64,000 bases of DNA, taken from Paenibacillus phocaeensis. Its GTDB lineage: Bacteria; Bacillota; Bacilli; Paenibacillales; Paenibacillaceae. The translations under genes were made by a program, and so were the position numbers. Positions 36,195-44,410 of this stretch are shown piece by piece. The notes beneath the pieces were generated by a model that had not been told where the DNA came from, made no database searches, and saw nothing but the letters and a program-made list of their open reading frames with translations. The stretch covers positions 62,001 through 126,000 of the forward strand of contig NZ_FCOQ01000008.1 of NCBI RefSeq assembly GCF_900021165.1. Reading direction: 5' to 3'. The first letter of the stretch is position 1, and every line of letters begins with the position of its first letter.

Positions 36195-36410
36195 CTACAC
36201 GGCACTTACGCCGTAACGCCGATACAGATCGACGAAATGTCTGAAGCTTACCATCTTGCTCGTTCCGTCGCTTTTATGGATGTAGATCCGGTCCTCCTGC
36301 TCGTTGATCACATCGACGATCCATGTGATCGGCAGATTATTGAGAAACTGGAACGTATAGCTTTCGCCAGGACGTACGATTAGAGCTGACGCGTTATTGG
36401 TCTTTTCCAC
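36195..36410 (-). CDS. Small phage protein, 71 aa
   Basis: A GTG start at 36410 has GAGGAGGAA 7 nt upstream, formed by the end of the preceding gene. The product (VEKTNNASALIVRPGESYTF, then QFLNNLPITWIVDVINEQED) is beta-rich. The long open frame above this start is a shadow. Unknown function. Confidence 0.6.
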   Translation of the reverse strand: MEKTNNASALIVRPGESYTFQFLNNLPITWIVDVINEQEDRIYIHKSDGTSKMVSFRHFVDLYRRYGVSAV

Positions 36411-36414
36411 GGTT

Positions 36415-36624
36415 TTATTCCTCCTCCACATCATCATCCAAACGGACCCCAACCGTACATTTCTCTGGATGTTTTCGTGCTTCAAGCCGGCGTTTAGCCG
36501 TTGGCATCGTGAGCCAGTAAATGTATTTTGGAGTAACCCCGAGCTTTGCCGCGCATTCTTCTGCCGTTCCCATAGCCAGCAAATCATCGCCCTTATATAC
36601 TGCAAACTCCGGTTTACCTTTCAT
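36415..36624 (-). CDS. Small phage protein, 69 aa, HTH-like
   Basis: It reads MKGKPEFAVYKGDDLLAMGT, then AEECAAKLGVTPKYIYWLTM. The second part resembles a helix-turn-helix used by phage proteins that respond to codon-like tables of small regulators. An acidic tail closes it. Unknown function; widely seen type in Gram-positive phages. Confidence 0.65.
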   Translation of the reverse strand: MKGKPEFAVYKGDDLLAMGTAEECAAKLGVTPKYIYWLTMPTAKRRLEARKHPEKCTVGVRLDDDVEEE

Positions 36625-36668
36625 TGCTCCCTTCCCTCCCTAATTGCTCTAAATGTGTTGATAAAACA

Positions 36669-36929
36669 TCAAAACAACGTCATCTGCTCCACCTGCTGCG
36701 GCACCCGCGCCAACGCGAAGCGATCCCAATTCGCCGCCGGCCATGCCCCGGCCCCGTCCGGATGTCGGAAGTACACTACCTCCTGCCCATCCGGGATCAC
36801 GGCTCGGGTGATGAAGCGGGCCGGACCATCAAGTATGGTGATCAAATCGTGCGTCCAGTCACCGGGCGGAGCTGCCTGGATACCAGCCAGCAGCGTCATA
36901 CATTCGTCGTGGGTGAGGATCTGCATCAT
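36669..36929 (-). CDS. Phage protein, 86 aa
   Basis: It starts MMQILTHDECMTLLAGIQAA and contains TRAVIPDGQEVVYFRHPDGA. No family recognised. It lies 10 bases after the cytosine methyltransferase stop and is probably co-transcribed. Confidence 0.6.
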   Translation of the reverse strand: MMQILTHDECMTLLAGIQAAPPGDWTHDLITILDGPARFITRAVIPDGQEVVYFRHPDGAGAWPAANWDRFALARVPQQVEQMTLF

Positions 36930-36939
36930 CTTTGCCTCC

Positions 36940-38616
36940 TCATAATGACAACTGCAGCTGTCCTACGGCCGGCTTGTACCGTTCGAATGTGAGCTGCCGT
37001 CCAGATCCGGTACACAATTCCGGAAGATTCGCCCGGACCAGCGCCTCCGCGAATGGCGGCGGTACTGCATTCCCGCAGCGGGCGACCTGCGCGCTCTTCG
37101 GATACCGCACGCCGTCGGCATCCACATCGATGATGTAGTTTAGCGGAAATCCCTGAGCCGCAAACAGCTCATGAGGCTCCAGCATCCGCATACCGATGTC
37201 AACGATCTGGTAGTCGACTCCCTCGATGGTAACTAGACCAAATCGATCCTTTGTAGTGATCGTGTGCAGTGGCTCATCCAGTTGATGTCCGTTGTCGGCC
37301 GACCCGTAATACTTGAGCAAGAATGCTCTGACCTCCCCGACATGCATACCGCCGGCTGTGATCGTTGGCATCGGTTCAGTGACCGGCTGGCCGTCCTGGC
37401 AGGTTCCGCGCAGTTTGACCAAGTGCGAGGTAACCAGCCCGTACCTGTTGCTAGTGTCTTGGGTCAACAACGGACGTTTCATCGTTTGCCCCCGGGCGCT
37501 GTCGTCATAGGAGTGGTATTGCGTCAAAAATGCTGCAACCATACCCAGCGCGTGGGCGGCTCCTGCAGGGCGGCTCGCGCCCGCGCCGGATGTTACCGTG
37601 TGTAATGGTTCATCGACACCGTGCCCCGTCGCTCCCCCTCGGAATTTCGTAATATGGGGGGTAATTAGCATATGGTGGCCGCCTGTCGTCACCGTCCTCA
37701 GTGGGGCATTTGGTGAGCTGCCCGGGTGCCTCGTAGTATTGACCCCAAGGACAGGAGTCACTATTCCCCATCCATTTTTCGCTGTCACGGTCTGGAGAGG
37801 TTCGTCCAGCACTTGGCCACGAAATTGCTCGCCGAGGTGATTTACCTTAATGATGAATGGCTTAGGGTTGTCAATCACGTACCGCTGAATGCCTCGGGCG
37901 ATCCGGCGCATCGTATTCTCCGCCAGCGGCTTCTTCCGCTCAAAAATACTCGGACACGGGATTGACCAGTCGATGATCTCCGCTGCCGTCCGCCAAGGTT
38001 TAAGCTTGCCAGCCTTGACCTCCTCGCTCTCTGGATCTCCATGCGTTGGTTTCGGCCATACGATCGGGCGGCCGTCGCAGCGAGCAACAATAAATAGACG
38101 CTTACGGATGGTAGGCGCGCCGTAGTCGCAGGCCCGCAGCTCCCGACTTTCCACGATGTATCCAAGGCTCTCAAGCTGTGATTTCCATTGTTCGTAGGTC
38201 TGGCCTTTCTTGCTCTTTACCGGGCGGCCCTTTCTCACAGGGCCCCAAGTCTTGAACTCCTCCACATTTTCAAGGATGATAACCCGGGGGCGAACCTTAC
38301 CGGCCCATTTGAGAACGATCCACGCAAGACCCCGGATCTTCTTTTCAACGGGCTTTCCGCCCTTAGCTTTCGAAAAGTGCTTGCAATCCGGAGAAAACCA
38401 CGCCAGCCCCACTGGTCTCCCACTGGTCACCTCCCGGGGATCAACATCCCAAACTGATTCGCAGTAGTGCTCCGTCTCCGGGTGATTCGCTCGGTGCATG
38501 GCGATCGCTGCAGGGTCATGATTGATCGCGATATCTACGCTGCGGCCGATTGCCAACTCGATCCCCGTTGAGGCGCCGCCTCCACCGGCAAAATTATCAA
38601 CAATGAGCTCTTGCAT
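36940..38616 (-). CDS. DNA (cytosine-5)-methyltransferase with tandem-repeat recognition region
   Basis: The 558-residue protein has motif I NFAGGGGASTGIELA (8-22), the catalytic Cys78 in FSPDCKHFS (motif IV), ENV in motif VI (ILENVEEF), motif VIII TIRKRLFIVA and the closing motifs RMLEPHELFAAQGFP and ARCGNAVPPPFAEAL. Between VIII and IX, where the target recognition domain normally lies, about six repeats of roughly 35 residues occur, each with a core like DEPLHTVT followed by GLVTSHLVK. The protein probably protects phage DNA from host restriction. Target sequence unknown. Motif IV has PDC in place of the usual PCQ. Confidence 0.92.
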   Translation of the reverse strand: MQELIVDNFAGGGGASTGIELAIGRSVDIAINHDPAAIAMHRANHPETEHYCESVWDVDPREVTSGRPVGLAWFSPDCKHFSKAKGGKPVEKKIRGLAWIVLKWAGKVRPRVIILENVEEFKTWGPVRKGRPVKSKKGQTYEQWKSQLESLGYIVESRELRACDYGAPTIRKRLFIVARCDGRPIVWPKPTHGDPESEEVKAGKLKPWRTAAEIIDWSIPCPSIFERKKPLAENTMRRIARGIQRYVIDNPKPFIIKVNHLGEQFRGQVLDEPLQTVTAKNGWGIVTPVLGVNTTRHPGSSPNAPLRTVTTGGHHMLITPHITKFRGGATGHGVDEPLHTVTSGAGASRPAGAAHALGMVAAFLTQYHSYDDSARGQTMKRPLLTQDTSNRYGLVTSHLVKLRGTCQDGQPVTEPMPTITAGGMHVGEVRAFLLKYYGSADNGHQLDEPLHTITTKDRFGLVTIEGVDYQIVDIGMRMLEPHELFAAQGFPLNYIIDVDADGVRYPKSAQVARCGNAVPPPFAEALVRANLPELCTGSGRQLTFERYKPAVGQLQLSL

Positions 38617-38628
38617 GCTCCCCCTCCT

Positions 38629-39303
38629 TCAAAATAAGAACTGTTGTTCTGCTAAATGGATGTGACCGTCCGCCGCCGCAGGCTTCCCGCGCCGTTTGTT
38701 CGTTTTGGGTTTGGTTTTCTTGGGCTTCTTGACCGTGCTCGGGTCGATGATCGCCATTATGACTTCCTGCTGGTATGGCGGGTAATCGCCGAGATTCTCC
38801 TCGATGCATTTAACATCGTGCACGGCCTCGGCTATCTTCGCCAAGACATAGGCGTCGGCTATGTTGTCGGTTGGTGGCTTGTATCCCCATCGCAGCTCAA
38901 CCTGTTCCATGACCAGCTTTTTGACTGCTTTCCCGGTAAGTCGCCGCTTCTTACCTGGCCTATCCGGATCAGGCTCCCACTCGGAAACATCCACGAATTT
39001 CTTAAGTTGGATCGGCCGTGGGGAGATGAATGCTCCAACTTTCCTGTCAGTCGCCATCCGGGCCGCCCAGTTGCATCCGCTGGAAACTTTGTTCGTGTCC
39101 TGGGCATCTAACGCGAAGCCCTCAATAGCCACTAGATCATCCTGATATAGATGCCGCCAAATCTCATCATGCAAGGTACGGATCATGTGCGGAGTGTCCG
39201 ATTTTACACCGGTTAATTCCTTCGCCCGAAGAATGTTTCCCTTTTCGTCAAGGGCGACAAAGCCGGTATTCGTCGCCGGGTCGATTCCTACAAACCGCGT
39301 CAT
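38629..39303 (-). CDS. RuvC-like Holliday-junction resolvase of the phage
   Basis: The 224-residue protein has RNase H-fold signature positions: Asp8 in GIDPATNTGFV, Glu61 in VAIEGFALDA and Asp146/Asp150 in TDNIADAYVLA. The C-terminus is a Lys-rich tail. RuvC-like phage nucleases resolve branched replication intermediates. Its ATG overlaps the stop of the sliding-clamp gene by 4 nt. Confidence 0.82.
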   Translation of the reverse strand: MTRFVGIDPATNTGFVALDEKGNILRAKELTGVKSDTPHMIRTLHDEIWRHLYQDDLVAIEGFALDAQDTNKVSSGCNWAARMATDRKVGAFISPRPIQLKKFVDVSEWEPDPDRPGKKRRLTGKAVKKLVMEQVELRWGYKPPTDNIADAYVLAKIAEAVHDVKCIEENLGDYPPYQQEVIMAIIDPSTVKKPKKTKPKTNKRRGKPAAADGHIHLAEQQFLF

Positions 39304-40439
39304 ACACCCGTTCGATACGGCAGGATCAAATTGAGTTTGTCAATGCTGCCGCCCCCCTGTGGCCGGATGATGATTGGGCTCATAGGTCCCGTAAATCCGA
39401 TGTGTAGATGATCGCTGTCCGTGGCCTTCAGCGCATCCAGCATGTATTTCGAGTTGAACGCGATCCGGATCGGGTCGCCGGTAAATTTGTCAGCGTCAAT
39501 CTGCTCGACCACCTTGCCGACCCCATCAGATGTTGACTCAATCCGCACCGTTCCCTCCGCATCAACCTCCAACCGGACGATGTTGGTCTTTACTTCCCGG
39601 GCCAGCAGGTGCGCCCGGTCGATCGAGTCCGCGAATGCTTTCGCGCTAACTTCTAACTCAGCTTGATACGTGGTCGGAATGATCTTCGACGTATCCGGGT
39701 AGCTACCATCGAGCAGGCGGGAGAAGAAGCTAACCCGTCCAGCGCGGAACAACACTTGACTGCTGCCAACAGAGATTTGCACCTCTTCATCGTCGCTAAT
39801 GATCTTGGTAAGATCATTCAGCGTCCGGGCCGTAATGACCACGTTGTGGAAACTGATCTCCTGGTCAGCAGCTCCATCAACTGCAACGCGGGCCAGCCGG
39901 TGTCGATCTGTCGCGGTCAGCTGCAGCCGGCCATCAGATAACTCCCAAAGGACCCCGGTCAGAATTGGGGAGGTTTCGTTGGTGGAAACCGCGAACGTTG
40001 TTGACCTGATCAGTTCCTTGAGCTCGTCTCCTTGCAGCGATAACGTCGGGTCCTCGTCCCCAATCGGTGTCGCCGGGAACTCCTCCGGATCCATTCCGAC
40101 CAGATTCAGCTTCGTTTTACCTGAAGTGATCAGCGTGGCGAATCCTGGTTGAACCTCGATGTCCACCGTCTCCTTTGGCAACTTCTTGATGATCTCGACG
40201 AAGAACTTGGCCGGGAGGACAACGCTACCAGCTTCGAGCACCGTCACAGCCCCATCCTCCGCCGGGATCTCTGCTCGGATTGTGGTGTCTATGTCGCTGG
40301 CCGTGAGCTTGACACCCTCTGTCTGATAAACGTCCAGTTTTACGCCTGTTAGGATCGGTACAGTGGCCCTGCCACTGATCGCCTTAGACACATGCTGCAG
40401 GGCCTCATGAAGCTCTTGCTTTGAGATTGTGATCTTCAT
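39300..40439 (-). CDS. dnaN: Phage DNA polymerase III beta subunit (sliding clamp)
   Basis: The 379-residue protein has the three-domain beta-clamp pattern: ISKQELHEALQHVSKAISGR, PILTGVKLDV, TFAVSTNETSPILTGVLWEL, LTATDRHRLARVAVDG and near the end the P-[IV]-x-[IL]-R-P like MSPIIIRPQG, then LNLILPYRTGV. The clamp tethers DNA polymerase to DNA. The ATG at 40439 gives MKITISKQ as usual. It is a second clamp gene in the cell, since the host has its own, and could recruit the host polymerase to phage DNA. It sits with DnaB, loader and initiator genes. Confidence 0.92.
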   Translation of the reverse strand: MKITISKQELHEALQHVSKAISGRATVPILTGVKLDVYQTEGVKLTASDIDTTIRAEIPAEDGAVTVLEAGSVVLPAKFFVEIIKKLPKETVDIEVQPGFATLITSGKTKLNLVGMDPEEFPATPIGDEDPTLSLQGDELKELIRSTTFAVSTNETSPILTGVLWELSDGRLQLTATDRHRLARVAVDGAADQEISFHNVVITARTLNDLTKIISDDEEVQISVGSSQVLFRAGRVSFFSRLLDGSYPDTSKIIPTTYQAELEVSAKAFADSIDRAHLLAREVKTNIVRLEVDAEGTVRIESTSDGVGKVVEQIDADKFTGDPIRIAFNSKYMLDALKATDSDHLHIGFTGPMSPIIIRPQGGGSIDKLNLILPYRTGV

Positions 40440-40891
40440 CTGAGCGGTGCCTCCCATCCTTTTAAGATTGCTTCATATTCCCGGTAGCCGTGAATCTTTC
40501 CAGAATAGCTGCTCCAGAGATCGTCCAAATAGCTTTTGATAGCGCAACAACCGTAGAACACATAGCAATTTCGGAGATTATCGACAGTGTTATAGGTAAC
40601 ATGGATAAATTCTTCCCCAAGCAGTTGTTCTGCCTCACCATATCCTCCGTCCCACCATTGCCCGTAACAGTGTTCTATCTCACCGTTTTCTAGTTGAAGA
40701 TCAAACTTATGGCCTCCAAAGGCGTAAAATCCTGGAGTTGGCCAATCGTAGTGATAGCACTGCACGAATGTACATGAGTCGTCTAAACCTATGATCAGTT
40801 TGCCGTGCTTGTAATATTTGAATTTGACAGGTTTGTCCAGAACATAAGCAATTCCGTCATTGAATTTTACGATCGCTTCAACGTTGTACAT
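40436..40891 (-). CDS. Phage protein of unknown function, 151 aa
   Basis: The ATG at 40891 follows GGAAGGTGTG. The sequence is rich in aromatic residues (YKHGKLIIGLDDSCTFVQCY; HCYGQWWDGGYGEAEQLLGE). Its stop overlaps the clamp start (ATGA), so the two are translated together. No family recognised. Confidence 0.65.
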   Translation of the reverse strand: MYNVEAIVKFNDGIAYVLDKPVKFKYYKHGKLIIGLDDSCTFVQCYHYDWPTPGFYAFGGHKFDLQLENGEIEHCYGQWWDGGYGEAEQLLGEEFIHVTYNTVDNLRNCYVFYGCCAIKSYLDDLWSSYSGKIHGYREYEAILKGWEAPLR

Positions 40892-40907
40892 TTCACACCT
40901 TCCTTTC

Positions 40908-41324
40908 TCAATCGTCATCATCCAGCCAAGCCGAGATGCCTGTTTTTCGCGGTTCCGGCTCACTTGGCGAGGCTGCTACAGGAGGTTTCGCCGCCGTTTC
41001 CGCCGCGGGTGCGGTTTCAGGCGGTGATGTTGGAGGCGGATCGGTCTCGAGGAAATCATGAGCCGGATCATACTCACCTTCAAACTCCTGAAACTCCCAT
41101 CCGAGTATGCGGAATTGCTCGCGCAGTCCCGGGTATTTTTGTACCATCCTGCCACGCCGGTAACGCTCAATCAGTTCACATGTGCGGTCGTAGATCGCCA
41201 TTTTCCGCTTACGTTCCTCCGGTGTCATTCCACTAAGTGGGTCATCCAATTCGGCCGCAAGCTTGAATTTTTCGTATTCGGCCTTGCGAAATACCTCATC
41301 GTTTTCGATTTCTCGTCTGCTCAT
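40908..41324 (-). CDS. Phage protein, 138 aa, Pro-rich tail
   Basis: The start at 41324 gives MSRREIENDEVFRKAEYEKF; it overlaps the helicase gene end by 29 nt. A helical N-terminal half is followed by a Pro/Ala/Glu-rich linker and an acidic end ISAWLDDDD. The last residues resemble a short peptide that could bind a partner, such as the clamp, but this is not established. Confidence 0.55.
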   Translation of the reverse strand: MSRREIENDEVFRKAEYEKFKLAAELDDPLSGMTPEERKRKMAIYDRTCELIERYRRGRMVQKYPGLREQFRILGWEFQEFEGEYDPAHDFLETDPPPTSPPETAPAAETAAKPPVAASPSEPEPRKTGISAWLDDDD

Positions 41325-42648
41325 ACTCCTGCACCTTCTCCCGCAGCCTTGCTTTATCATCCTCGCTAAGATTCGTAAACCGCCCGTTCTTCCGGTTGAA
41401 AAACATCTGAATCATTCCTGTCCCAATCTTCCGGCCCTTCGCTACTATCAGCTCGATTATGCCTTTCCAAGGGGTATCCGGGTAATAGTAGTCATCTCGA
41501 TACAGGAAGATGATCACGTCAGCATCAAATTCGATGTTCCCAGATTCCCGGAGGTCGGACATCATCGGGCGCTTGTCGTTTCGTTCTTCGCATTTGCGGC
41601 CAACCGAGCTGATTGCGACTACCGGGATGTCAAAGGTGCGAGCCATCTTCTTCAGCTGTTTGGAGACGTAATTCACCCGATCGGCGGTCTGGCTGAACTT
41701 CTTCTCTGTTTCGATCAGCTGCAGGTAATCGATATAGACGATCAAGTTGGCATGCTTCTTCTTCATCGCTTTCGTTTGGCGCCAGATGTATTCGACGGTC
41801 ATTCCGGGCGTATCGTCGATGTAGATGGGAAGTTGATCTAGTATTTCAAGCGCTTTGCTGTAACTGTCCCAATCGTTCTCAGTTAAGCGCCCCTTCTGAA
41901 CCTTCTTCGCGTCGATGCCGCTGATATCGCAAATGTATCGCTCAGCCACATCCTTTGCCGGCATCTCGCCGGAGAACAACACTGTTGTCCAACCGGACAT
42001 TGCTGCCGATTTCGAATCATTGACCACGAATGCTGTTTTACCGATACTTGGCCGCGCTCCTATGATGGTAAGGTCCTGTTTCTGATGACCGCCCCCCATC
42101 TCATTCAGCTCGACACTCGTCGTCCTAGCCCCGTTCATTCCGCTTCTGGATCCGCGGGCCATAATCTCCTTGTGGTGGCCTTCCAAAACATCTGGAATCC
42201 ACTTCATTCCGTCCACTGTTCCCTGATTTTTGAGCTCCTGCAGACGTTCCATCTGCTCCTTGATCCGACTCAGATCAACGTCACCGCCTGACAGAGCCGC
42301 TTGCAGAGCTGCCGCCGCTTGCCGTTGGATGCTTGCCTCACGCACAATCCGCTGGTACTGGTCGAAATTCGCTGTACTCGGGACAGAGTTTCTCAGACGC
42401 ATTAAGTACGAGACTCCCCCGATTTTTTCAAGGTTCTTTCCCCAATGCTCCGCCAGAACCAACGGATCGAACGGGTCTTTCACGCCCGGCCTTTCTGCTA
42501 GATTTTCGTACGCCCAGCGAAGGGCATTCATTACGGTCCCGTTTGGCCCTTCCGGATCAAAATCATCCGGTGACAAGTAACAATCGTCCATCAGCTCGGA
42601 CTTCTTGAGGAGCGCCCCCAACACCGCCTGTTCTGCATCAAGACTCAT
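41296..42648 (-). CDS. dnaB: Replicative DNA helicase (DnaB family) of the phage
   Basis: The 450-residue helicase has the DnaB N domain (LDAEQAVLGALLKKSELMDD), Walker A GARPSIGKTA (197-206), Walker B ANLIVYIDYLQLIE, and the loop SDLRESGNIEFDADVIIFLYR. It unwinds DNA at the phage fork. The gene overlaps that of the likely loader by 11 nt. A phage helicase with its own loader and initiator gives the phage a self-standing initiation system. Confidence 0.93.
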   Translation of the reverse strand: MSLDAEQAVLGALLKKSELMDDCYLSPDDFDPEGPNGTVMNALRWAYENLAERPGVKDPFDPLVLAEHWGKNLEKIGGVSYLMRLRNSVPSTANFDQYQRIVREASIQRQAAAALQAALSGGDVDLSRIKEQMERLQELKNQGTVDGMKWIPDVLEGHHKEIMARGSRSGMNGARTTSVELNEMGGGHQKQDLTIIGARPSIGKTAFVVNDSKSAAMSGWTTVLFSGEMPAKDVAERYICDISGIDAKKVQKGRLTENDWDSYSKALEILDQLPIYIDDTPGMTVEYIWRQTKAMKKKHANLIVYIDYLQLIETEKKFSQTADRVNYVSKQLKKMARTFDIPVVAISSVGRKCEERNDKRPMMSDLRESGNIEFDADVIIFLYRDDYYYPDTPWKGIIELIVAKGRKIGTGMIQMFFNRKNGRFTNLSEDDKARLREKVQEYEQTRNRKR

Positions 42649-42997
42649 TGCCGTTCACCCTCCGTTTCTTCACAAGGCGCTCGAGCCGTTCGCGGATATG
42701 ATCCGGCATGGGCACAGCCTGTTCGATGTAAGCTTGAAGGGCAAGCTGTTCTTGTTGTTCTTCGAGCCGCACTAGGTCGTAATATGAACGTTCCTCTTCC
42801 GGATCCTGAACAATCTCTGAGATCGTGGGAGCATATTTACTCGTCCGGATGTGATGAGCCAGTCGCTGCTGGGCAGTGGTGTAATCGATATCCTGTAACA
42901 TCGTGTGCCACAGCCGGGTGCCGGCCTCCGTAACCTCAAAGAAGGGATAAGCGGTCTTGATCATCATAAGAAACTTCGCCGCATCCGTTTGCTTCAC
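42638..42997 (-). CDS. Probable phage helicase loader (G39P-like)
   Basis: The ~119-residue helical protein begins VKQTDAAKFLMMIKTAYPFF and has AGTRLWHTMLQDIDYTTAQQ, the pattern of the loader-inhibitor proteins of phages like SPP1. The GTG at 42997 is preferred because its box AGGAGGGGG lies just upstream; an in-frame ATG at 43015 overlaps that box. Position between initiator and DnaB genes supports the role. Confidence 0.75.
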   Translation of the reverse strand: MKQTDAAKFLMMIKTAYPFFEVTEAGTRLWHTMLQDIDYTTAQQRLAHHIRTSKYAPTISEIVQDPEEERSYYDLVRLEEQQEQLALQAYIEQAVPMPDHIRERLERLVKKRRVNGNES

Positions 42998-43751
42998 GAG
43001 CCGCCCCCTCCTCATAGAACTGATTTAGGATGTCGAGCTCTTCTTTATTCCGCTGAGCCATTGGTTTAAAACGCGCCTTGGATCTCTCCATGTCTTTCTT
43101 GATCCAAACGCGTAGGGTTTTGTAGTGGTCCTTCTTATGCTGAGATGGCTTTTTGTTGGATTGCCATTCATCGAGTGCTTCGATGGTATCATCCACTCGC
43201 TGCTTTCCAAATTCTGCACACAGCTTCTCGTATTGCTCGAGAGTAAGAAATACGGTATCGTGAAATTTAAGTTTTTTTGGAGATTCAGACATATATATAT
43301 CTCCTTTCTTTATATATTTTCTTTTTTCTTTCTTGGGGGGAGAATTGTCTACCACTATTGGGGGAGAATTGTCTACCATTATGGTGGAGGATTGTCCACC
43401 ACTAGCTTTTTTACTTAATGGTGGAGAATTGTCTACCGGTAGCCACTCCTCATAATTCTTGTTGAAGGAGAGGGACCGTGGTCTTGGCCCCTTCCCTTCT
43501 TTGGTAACAAGAACGACTCTCCTCTCAATCAGCTTGTTCAATTCTTCCTTCACTCCGGATAGATCAGCACCGACAGCTTTTGCGATAAATCCAGTTGCCA
43601 GTTGATGTTCTTTCCGTTTGAATCCGTAGGTGTACCGCCATATAACCAGGATGATTGCATATTGAGTTCCGTTGAATTTGTGTAGTGCAGCTTGTTCTAA
43701 CAATTCATTCGCAAGCTGAGTGTAACCATCCTCAAGTTGCGGGTTTGCCAT
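42936..43751 (-). CDS. Phage replication initiator (lambda O-like N-terminal domain) carrying iterons
   Basis: The 271-residue protein begins with a DNA-binding domain typical of phage replication proteins (DGYTQLANELLEQAALHKFN, then YAIILVIWRYTYGFKRKEHQ). A low-complexity middle holds VDNSPP three times, and the C-terminal half is helical (TVFLTLEQYEKLCAEFGKQR) as in helicase-recruiting parts. The DNA encoding the middle contains four iteron-like repeats (43336-43442). This is the layout of lambda gene O, in which the origin lies within the initiator gene. Confidence 0.85.
   Translation of the reverse strand: MANPQLEDGYTQLANELLEQAALHKFNGTQYAIILVIWRYTYGFKRKEHQLATGFIAKAVGADLSGVKEELNKLIERRVVLVTKEGKGPRPRSLSFNKNYEEWLPVDNSPPLSKKASGGQSSTIMVDNSPPIVVDNSPPKKEKRKYIKKGDIYMSESPKKLKFHDTVFLTLEQYEKLCAEFGKQRVDDTIEALDEWQSNKKPSQHKKDHYKTLRVWIKKDMERSKARFKPMAQRNKEELDILNQFYEEGAAREANGCGEVSYDDQDRLSLL
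43336..43442. repeat. Four iterons: candidate phage replication origin
   Basis: Units of about 23 bp sharing GGKGGAGAATTGTCTACC start at 43336, 43360, 43383 and 43420. Three are contiguous and the fourth follows a 14-bp gap. Each has a partial dyad (GGTGGA...TCTACC). The third unit is out of the codon phase of the others, yet keeps 21 of 23 bases similar, so DNA rather than protein sequence appears to be conserved. A 45-bp very AT-rich tract (43284-43334) borders one side and would suit as unwinding element. Confidence 0.75.
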
Positions 43752-43767
43752 ACCTCCTCACCAACGT

Positions 43768-44406
43768 TCAGGTTAATTGCTTTGCATGCTCAACGATCCG
43801 GTCGGCGAGCTGTTGGATTTCCGCTTCGTAACCGGCATCAGTTTCAGATGAGTTGTACCACTCATCAATTAAAGCCGCGACCTTTTCCTTCAGACGATCC
43901 TCCGCCGTTTTCTCAATGGTGTAGCCATTGACCAAAACCTCCAAAAGCACCTGCCTGCCTCGCACGGATGCGAATTCCACTAACTGATTAGGAAACTCCC
44001 CTCTATCCGGGTCCATTGTGCTTTCGTACATATCTGCTGCTGTCCATCCCATCTTGCTCAGGGTTTCAATGGCGTTAGCTACACGACGCGGCACTTCAAT
44101 CTTCCTCCGCATCTGGTTCAATTCATTTTGCAAATCCACGATATTCTGGGCGTACTTGGCCAGATCATCGATAGCCTTATCTCGTTGCTTCAGGATCTCG
44201 GTGTACTCGGCTTCGGTGTAGGTGCGCTCCTCAGGTAAAACAAACGCGCATTTGAAGGGAATTATAGTCCCGGAGTAACCTCCACCAATGATCTGAAAAT
44301 CCGGATATAAATCAAGGAGAGCGCCATCCCGATTAAGTCTCCTAGCCCCATGAATGCTACCTACAGGTGGAAATCCTGAACCTGTCTTAACAATTTTGAT
44401 TTTCAC
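43768..44406 (-). CDS. Phage protein, 212 aa, coiled coil
   Basis: The GTG at 44406 has GGAGGTGG upstream; the residues above this start are shadow. The middle is a long helix (YTEILKQRDKAIDDLAKYAQ, NIVDLQNELNQMRRKIEVPR), and the C-terminus is helical as well. No enzyme motif. It lies 5 bases after the MBL gene. Confidence 0.6.
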   Translation of the reverse strand: MKIKIVKTGSGFPPVGSIHGARRLNRDGALLDLYPDFQIIGGGYSGTIIPFKCAFVLPEERTYTEAEYTEILKQRDKAIDDLAKYAQNIVDLQNELNQMRRKIEVPRRVANAIETLSKMGWTAADMYESTMDPDRGEFPNQLVEFASVRGRQVLLEVLVNGYTIEKTAEDRLKEKVAALIDEWYNSSETDAGYEAEIQQLADRIVEHAKQLT

Positions 44407-44410
44407 CACG

